Part shown: in pieces, positions 61,701 through 64,000 of the stretch | How positions within the stretch are numbered: the stretch's first letter is position 1 | Layout: each line of letters starts with the position of its first letter | Assembly (NCBI GenBank): GCA_038373865.1 | Contig: JAXGGA010001182.1 | Location: forward strand, 1 to 64,000 | Length of the DNA stretch: 64,000 bases | Source: Uloborus plumipes | Lineage: Eukaryota; Arthropoda; Arachnida; Araneae; Uloboridae | Direction: 5' to 3' | Notes under the pieces: model-generated | The model's database searches: none | Seen by the model: only the letters and a program-made list of their open reading frames with translations | What the model was told of the DNA's origin: nothing | Translations under genes and position numbers: made by a program

Positions 61701-63090
61701 CACAAGAAAATGAAGCAATACAAATAAAATATGTAGGTTTTAAGTTGAATTTTTAATTATTTATAGGCGTAAAATCAATTAGTTTCACCCAAGTTTTCTC
61801 GGGATAATAATTACCTATAACTCAAACGAGCCCGAGATAACTCCGGATAATCAGGCAAGCGGTTAATTAAACCATAGATTTAAATTTCTAAATGAAACTA
61901 TACACTCTTTGAGAATTAAATGCTTCTGTGGTCTGAAATTTATTTTTGTTTCAATAGTTAAAATTTTTTTACGGCACACATAACGTATCCAGTTGCTATT
62001 TCATTTTTGTATTACTAAGTATGTAAAAACTTTGAATCAGTTCATACTGACCAGGACATGTATCTAGTTAACCTTTAAGTACAAGTAAATACAGTGGAGT
62101 GCAAACAAATCCGCCAACATCAAAAATCTGAGTTTATTTTTCTTTTTTACACTTTGACTGACCACACTTGTTTTCCATGTTTTTTTACCAGTCAATAGTC
62201 CGATAATTGTGGTCATTTGCCCAAACAATTGCTTTTAACGCATAATTTGAAGATAATACGTATCGCTTTATTATTATTTATTATGGGATACAATCAAATA
62301 AAAACATATTCATCCAAAAAAATACGTTTGTATTTTTGCTTAATATGCTTTATATTGTGTACTACTGAAGAAATAATTAGCAATATTGTTTTCCGAAAGC
62401 AGATGCTAAAAGATTCCTGCTGAGTTACAGCAAAATATAAATATTTATCGTGACTTGTAGCATCAAAGAAACACAAAAATTAACCAAAAATATAAAGAAT
62501 TCAATGTGTAAAAGCCAAATGTGAATGGTTTTGGACATGTAAATTAAAAACGAATCCCTTAATTATTGAAAATAAACATTTTTTTTTCAAAAAAGGCTCT
62601 GTTTGTTGGTTTTCCATGGTAGTGGTTAGTCCCATAACAATTGTTACTTTTGGATTTCAAAGTTTTTAAGTAACAACTGAAAGAATTAGTTTATTGTATT
62701 TTTTCAAAAATATTCAATTACCTTATGAAGCAATTCATGAGAATTTTAATGTTTTTATTATTATATTATTTTCCTACCTTTAAGAAACATCTTACAGTTG
62801 ATTTATTTTAGCCTGATATTCGCGAAATCCTGAAATTCGCAGTCACTTCCCCCAAGTTGTGCTGGTTTTTGACCTTCCACTATATATATAAAGTATATGA
62901 AGATATTTATTTTTTTTTTCTGAATTATTTTAGGTTCATGCCAAGAGTACTGCACTGATTGCCAACGAGATAAAAACCATCGGCCGAAAGAGCATTCAAG
63001 TACCCTCCCTGGATGCTGGTGGCGCCATTGCACTCCTGCTGGAAATGGGGGTGGAGAAGATTCAAAGGGATTACGTAATGCTATTGAACA
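43686..63090 (+). CDS. zwilch: Zwilch-like kinetochore protein (RZZ complex), 3' end beyond window
   Basis: Twelve exons with GT-AG borders join in one phase: 43686-43747, 43852-43891, 44626-44742, 46137-46333, 46951-47105, 48854-48936, 51528-51677, 53563-53634, 55496-55586, 58195-58326, 60439-60518, 62934-63090. They give about 445 residues; human Zwilch is about 591. Recognition, from memory of the human protein, rests on the C-terminal half: FERFKELKIV (human [10 protein letters not shown]), SGEMTWSPSSEGPLLARLEA (TGVTEWLEPLEAKSA), QRKDLDFVEKLW (RSDLDFAEQLW) and LLLEMGVEKIQRDY (LLEIGLDKLKKDY), all in order and at matching distances. The N-terminal half is divergent. Zwilch acts with Rod and Zw10 at kinetochores in the spindle checkpoint. 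The ATG at 43686 has G at -3 and fits the expected length, but an upstream start is possible. Confidence 0.82.
43852..43891 (+). CDS. zwilch: Zwilch-like exon 2 (40-nt microexon)
   Basis: The acceptor is TTTAAATTTCAG and the donor CAG|GTAAGT. It completes a Ser codon with exon 1 and encodes LDLENDVARQLFQ, phase 0 at its end. The intron before it is only 104 nt. Confidence 0.65.
44626..44742 (+). CDS. zwilch: Zwilch-like exon 3
   Basis: The acceptor is TTTGTTTCAG and the donor AAG|GTGAGC. 39 codons in phase 0, GKYLVFLQRNLLPWKIRQPN to ..FETCLVIFAAK. The end may correspond to the human IVFIVEK strand. Another open frame overlaps but does not match the splice phases. Confidence 0.7.
45471..45695. 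mobile_element. MITE related to 9420-9612, in Zwilch intron 3
   Basis: GGGCTATTCTGCAGAAAATGG.. pairs loosely with ..AAAATGGCTACTTTTTTGTG then GAACAGCCTT. Shared inner order with 9420: GGGCAATGAG, TTGCTTAAGAAATCA, GTTAACCATTAG. It is degenerate. Confidence 0.5.
46137..46333 (+). CDS. zwilch: Zwilch-like exon 4
   Basis: The acceptor is CCCTTTGCAG and the donor CG|GTGAGT. A Ser/Asp-rich segment (SFIDGSLSVKSSGSFSEPCD) is followed by SLRKKFDYKKYNVYLMPQNE. It is likely a disordered linker plus the start of a folded part. Phase 0 in, phase 2 out. Confidence 0.82.
46951..47105 (+). CDS. zwilch: Zwilch-like exon 5
   Basis: The acceptor is CAATTTACAG and the donor CCGG|GTATCC (weaker than consensus). 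It encodes DLLKICTWLSDQHRLRYPVV and AENGPNMSLIKGFHRS; the PVVVFAENGP stretch may equal the human PPLWVRCDSSDP strand. Confidence 0.8.
47106..48089. other. Zwilch intron 5, left part
   Basis: AT-rich with a (TTTG)n stretch near 47470; no exon or named repeat. Confidence 0.5.
48090..48585. repeat. Dispersed repeat in Zwilch intron 5, partner of 58640-59290
   Basis: This is the opposite-orientation copy, with no MITE at the position where 58980-59151 sits in the partner (here ACAAAAACTTAAAAAAGTGA). The two copies lie in different introns of the same gene in inverted orientation. Confidence 0.75.
48854..48936 (+). CDS. zwilch: Zwilch-like exon 6
   Basis: The acceptor is TTTCACTTTAG and the donor CCC|GTATGT. 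It completes a Gly codon and encodes TVLELENVPRFDPEMKLHCA then GFPLNTP, ending in phase 0. Confidence 0.78.
49511..50421 (-). mobile_element. Internally deleted mariner in Zwilch intron 6
   Basis: The ends CCAGGTGTGTAAGTATGAAA and the inverted TTTCATACTTACACACCTGG are flanked by TA (49509-49510 and 50422-50423). It is 911 bp, about 0.4 kb shorter than a full mariner. Confidence 0.93.
49587..50255 (-). pseudogene. Mariner transposase remnants with internal deletion
   Basis: On the minus strand: the N-terminal HTH region (FCFHLKKTAAESHRMLVEAY, then QCFEWFKRFRSGYFDVRNEE, start near MSTFVPTNY about 50250) up to about 50000. In another frame comes the second catalytic Asp in VILLHDDAPAHKAKRVQETR. 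A third frame has the C terminus with YSPDLAPSDYYLFASMG and LPERWQKCIDSD. The first catalytic Asp region is deleted and frames are broken twice. Confidence 0.9.
50430..51520. other. Zwilch intron 6, right part
   Basis: AT-rich and without recognisable repeats or exons. Confidence 0.5.
51528..51677 (+). CDS. zwilch: Zwilch-like exon 7
   Basis: The acceptor is AATTCTAG (an earlier TTTCAG at 51516 would bring a stop) and the donor GTC|GTAAGT. Exactly 50 codons: VTVEAFAQFKIPFVKSKTPP, then MDVNLECFWDGVKKTFEPPS. FAQF and the MDVNL..FWD part align with FAQYELF and LDISWSPVD of human Zwilch. Confidence 0.88.
51680..53560. other. Zwilch intron 7
   Basis: AT-rich, with no repeat or extra exon that I can identify. 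Confidence 0.5.
53563..53634 (+). CDS. zwilch: Zwilch-like exon 8
   Basis: The acceptor is CTTTTTTTTAG and the donor ACT|GTAAGT. 24 codons, NLRCVEGDNETGAFERFKEL then KIVT, phase 0 on both sides. It matches the human [20 protein letters not shown] region. Confidence 0.9.
53860..54025. mobile_element. Pogo-like MITE in Zwilch intron 8
   Basis: TACTGTTGGCCCCGCTTAAA at the left, CAGTA at the right, with inner inverted CGAATA..GCGGGG and TATAAGTGGGGTATTCG motifs. It is 166 bp and the same family as 58980-59151. Confidence 0.75.
55496..55586 (+). CDS. zwilch: Zwilch-like exon 9
   Basis: The acceptor is CTCGTAACAG and the donor GCCG|GTAAGT. It encodes ALCESLESGEMTWSPSSEGP then LLARLEALIA, phase 0 in and phase 1 out. 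It is GC-rich compared with its flanks. Confidence 0.9.
55691..56606. mobile_element. MITE with TACCGTATATACTCGCGTAT ends
   Basis: The left TACCGTATATACTCGCGTAT and right ATACGCGAGTATATACGGTA are inverted, with TATAAGTCGA(CC) repeated inside both arms. The interior has degenerate tandem GGTTCGATTTTGCGAT units near 56110-56190 and paired GAAATGCACTGAACATT/GAAATGCAGTGAGCATT blocks. It is 916 bp. Confidence 0.85.
56607..57202 (+). mobile_element. Possible solo LTR with core promoter
   Basis: TATAAAA at 56853-56859 is followed 31 bp later by an initiator-like TCAGT at 56884-56888, as in arthropod LTR promoters. Downstream lie AATAAATAAG near 57128 and a CTGCTACA end. The left end would be GTTGCGGATATTATATTG, abutting the MITE. 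A target duplication cannot be checked because of that MITE. Confidence 0.4.
56853..56888 (+). promoter_or_regulatory. TATA box and initiator inside Zwilch intron
   Basis: TATAAAAG at 56853 and GCTCAGTCC at 56882 sit at the canonical spacing of about 30 bp, after an ATGCAAAT octamer-like motif at 56837. This is more likely a retroelement promoter than an internal Zwilch promoter. Confidence 0.45.
58030..58155. mobile_element. Small MITE, 126 bp
   Basis: The left TTATAGTCTGTTACCTTAAA pairs with the right TTTAAAGTAATAGACTATAA. Related sequence (TTTCCATGGAGATGACG..TGACCTTGATGCACC..AACAGACTATAAAAGG) occurs at about 6378-6440 and, weaker, 12005-12070. It ends about 40 bp before exon 10. Confidence 0.72.
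58195..58326 (+). CDS. zwilch: Zwilch-like exon 10
   Basis: The acceptor is AACTTTTTTAG and the donor AAAG|GTAATG. It encodes DEKTSLLRRKKVSRDETTYG then AFRNAVLSQRKDLDFVEKLW. The DLDFVEKLW block is the most recognisable Zwilch signature here. Phase 1 on both sides. Confidence 0.92.
58585..58634. repeat. 20-bp tandem duplication
   Basis: GAAAAAAAGAGGTTGCCCAG occurs twice in direct succession, framed by CATGCTG and CATGCCAG. Confidence 0.8.
58640..59290. repeat. Dispersed repeat, inverted partner of 48090-48585, split by a MITE
   Basis: Shared blocks, read inverted: ATTCAAGGTTTATTTTGC, TTCAGTTTCAACTGCAAAGT, AAATTTCCAAAGTAACC, GAGAAATCACTTTTT, and beyond the MITE CCATAAAGCAATGTATTTA. The MITE 58980-59151 interrupts this copy and not the other. 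Confidence 0.75.
58980..59151. mobile_element. Pogo-like MITE nested in a repeat
   Basis: The ends TGCTGTCAGCCCTGCTTAA and GTTTAAGCGGGGCCGACAGTA are inverted. Inner GGATAAACGAATACCCCGAT and AAAGATCCCCGATTAATC also occur, inverted, at 53860-54025. It is 172 bp. Confidence 0.8.
59380..59900. other. Zwilch intron 10 with hAT-like end motif
   Basis: CAGTGGTTCCCCAAAGTTTG near 59371 resembles a hAT terminus, and a similar CAGTGGTTTCTAAACTTTTT lies near 49026, but I could not find opposite ends. The rest is AT-rich and unassigned. Confidence 0.4.
59951..60147. mobile_element. Palindromic MITE with TTTTTCGGCTTATAAGACGC ends
   Basis: The left TTTTTCGGCTTATAAGACGC is mirrored by GCGTCTTATAAGCCGAAAAA. 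The arms continue through CATCATTCAGGACCCGAATG and CAATCATTCGGGTCCTGAAT with few mismatches. The loop is CTTCTCATACAGGGCAAAC. It is about 200 bp, in Zwilch intron 10. Confidence 0.9.
60439..60518 (+). CDS. zwilch: Zwilch-like exon 11
   Basis: The acceptor is TTCGTTTCAG and the donor TAT|GTAAGT. It completes an Asp/Gly-position codon and encodes SSSSEELVDSFTFVYGKLKE then FPMAPY. It matches the human [20 protein letters not shown] region. Phase 1 in, phase 0 out. Confidence 0.88.
60675..60816. repeat. Near-perfect 66-bp-arm hairpin in Zwilch intron 11
   Basis: CTGTACCTCAGAACCAGACT at the left equals the reverse complement of the right end. The arms of 66 bp differ at about two positions (TTCAGTAG against TTCGATAG) around a loop of about 10 bases. 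It is likely a very young MITE or a foldback; flanks show AAAT on the left and AAAT on the right. Confidence 0.93.
61006..61065 (+). CDS. Possible alternative terminal exon
   Basis: After an acceptor-like CAACTTTTGACAG there is an open stretch in phase 0: GKRKINVSSSDEDGGNDSS then TAA, with AATAAA at 61227. Phase and position (487 bp after exon 11) would allow a short Zwilch isoform ending here. Acidic-Ser composition is coding-like, but 19 codons are too few to be sure. Confidence 0.3.
   Translation, partial: GKRKINVSSSDEDGGNDSS
61066..62930. other. Zwilch intron 11, right part
   Basis: Very AT-rich. ACAGTGGAGTGCAAACAAAT near 62091 recalls a DNA-transposon end, but no partner was found. No exon is seen. 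Confidence 0.45.
62934..63090 (+). CDS. zwilch: Zwilch-like exon 12 (last in window)
   Basis: The acceptor is GAATTATTTTAG and the donor ACA|GTGAGT. It encodes VHAKSTALIANEIKTIGRKS, IQVPSLDAGGAIALLLEMGV, EKIQRDYVMLLN, matching the human segment that ends LLEIGLDKLKKDYISFF. It leaves in phase 1, so roughly another 120-150 residues should follow to the right of the window. Confidence 0.92.
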
Positions 63091-64000
63091 GTGAGTGATC
63101 GGAATTGCACACCTGCAAACACATCTACTTAGAAGATCTTGGGATTTTCCCCAAGAAAACCGTACTCGGTGAAGACTAACATACTTATAATGAAAGTCGG
63201 ACATTAACTCTTTATGCTCGGACGGGATTCAGAAGTCCCGCTTATATTAATTTAGTATTATGAATTCTACATGGCTGGAATCATGCTGAAGCTTTTAAGT
63301 ACCACTCCTCGTACTTTGCTGAAAGGCTGACAGATGGTACTTGCGATTGGAAAGTTTTCCTTGGGGCCCCCTAAGACTTTGGGGGCCTTAGACCCTATTG
63401 ATTTTCAAAATTTTTATACTCAGTATATATGTTTTTTGACTTATTTTCAACTTAAAAAACCAAAAAAATATATAAAAATTCATTGCCAAATTAATTTGGG
63501 ACATAAAGGGTTAAATAAGTTATTGTAACTACATCACTGTCATTTTAGTAGTTTTCTTTAATTTTAATTAACATTTAAAGTTAGTTTTAAAGTTTTCTTT
63601 AGGTTTTCAATTGAATAACTTTATTTCAGTTATGCAATTTCGTGTGAAGTATGTGATAAATATAAGCATGCTGGAGTAAAAACACGAATTATAAAAAGTA
63701 AATAAGATAACATAGTCTAAAATAGACACTTTAAAACAACTTCCAACAGTCAAAATTATAAAAATATTTTCTCAAGATGCAAAAGGATTGAACTCTCAAA
63801 CACACAAAGCAATTTTCATAAGCTATTGCTCAGTTTAAAAAAATATATATATTTATTAATTATAAAAATTAAAAATGCAATAGGTTTATCTAAGAGTGCA
63901 AGCAGTATGTCAAAATAACTCCCAACCATTAAAAATATTAAAACACTTACAAGATGTTAAAGGATGGAAATGTCCAACACAAGAAACGATTTTCCTAGAA
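63091..64000. other. Start of the next Zwilch intron
   Basis: AT-rich DNA with no exon up to the window edge. Confidence 0.5.

Overview
This window looks like a piece of an AT-rich, transposon-loaded animal nuclear genome, most likely an arthropod and possibly an arachnid. The evidence is spliced genes with short GT-AG exons separated by kilobase introns, no bacterial-style gene packing, and many mariner, Tc1, hAT, piggyBac and PIF/Harbinger-type elements, plus tRNA-derived SINEs. The arachnid guess rests only on the flavour of the Tc1 and mariner proteins and is weak.

Two host genes can be supported, both on the plus strand. (1) About 12.3-20.8 kb: the last three coding exons of a synaptopodin/myopodin-like actin- and Z-disc-associated protein. 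Its 5' part lies outside the window or is not recognised. (2) About 43.7-63.1 kb: twelve phase-compatible exons encoding about 445 residues that I identify as a divergent Zwilch, the kinetochore RZZ-complex subunit. The gene runs off the right edge, and its C-terminal half is the better supported part. There is no operon logic; the two genes are simply neighbours.

Everything else is repeats. 0-12 kb: a SINE, a 22-bp minisatellite, a complete but dead Tc1-type transposon (3.07-4.49 kb) and a long repeat carrying about six 146-bp tandem units (10.1-12.0 kb). 12.6-20 kb (intron of gene 1): a piggyBac-type element split by a hAT and by a deleted mariner, a second copy of the long repeat, and several palindromic MITEs. 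21-33 kb: the 3' flank of gene 1, a SINE, and a tandemly duplicated 1.3-kb unit whose two copies were hit by different transposons, so that each copy serves as the empty site for the other. 33.4-37.5 kb: a 4.1-kb hAT-type element with an 8-bp target duplication, AATCG-rich subterminal repeats and a nested mariner. 37.6-43.6 kb: palindromes and Harbinger-type MITEs. The introns of gene 2 hold a deleted mariner, pogo-like MITEs, a possible solo LTR and very long hairpins.

I found no CRISPR, rRNA, intact tRNA or clearly novel enzymatic system. The most informative content is the nested transposon stratigraphy with target-site duplications and empty sites readable in the sequence, and the divergent Zwilch gene with a possible alternative short terminal exon.
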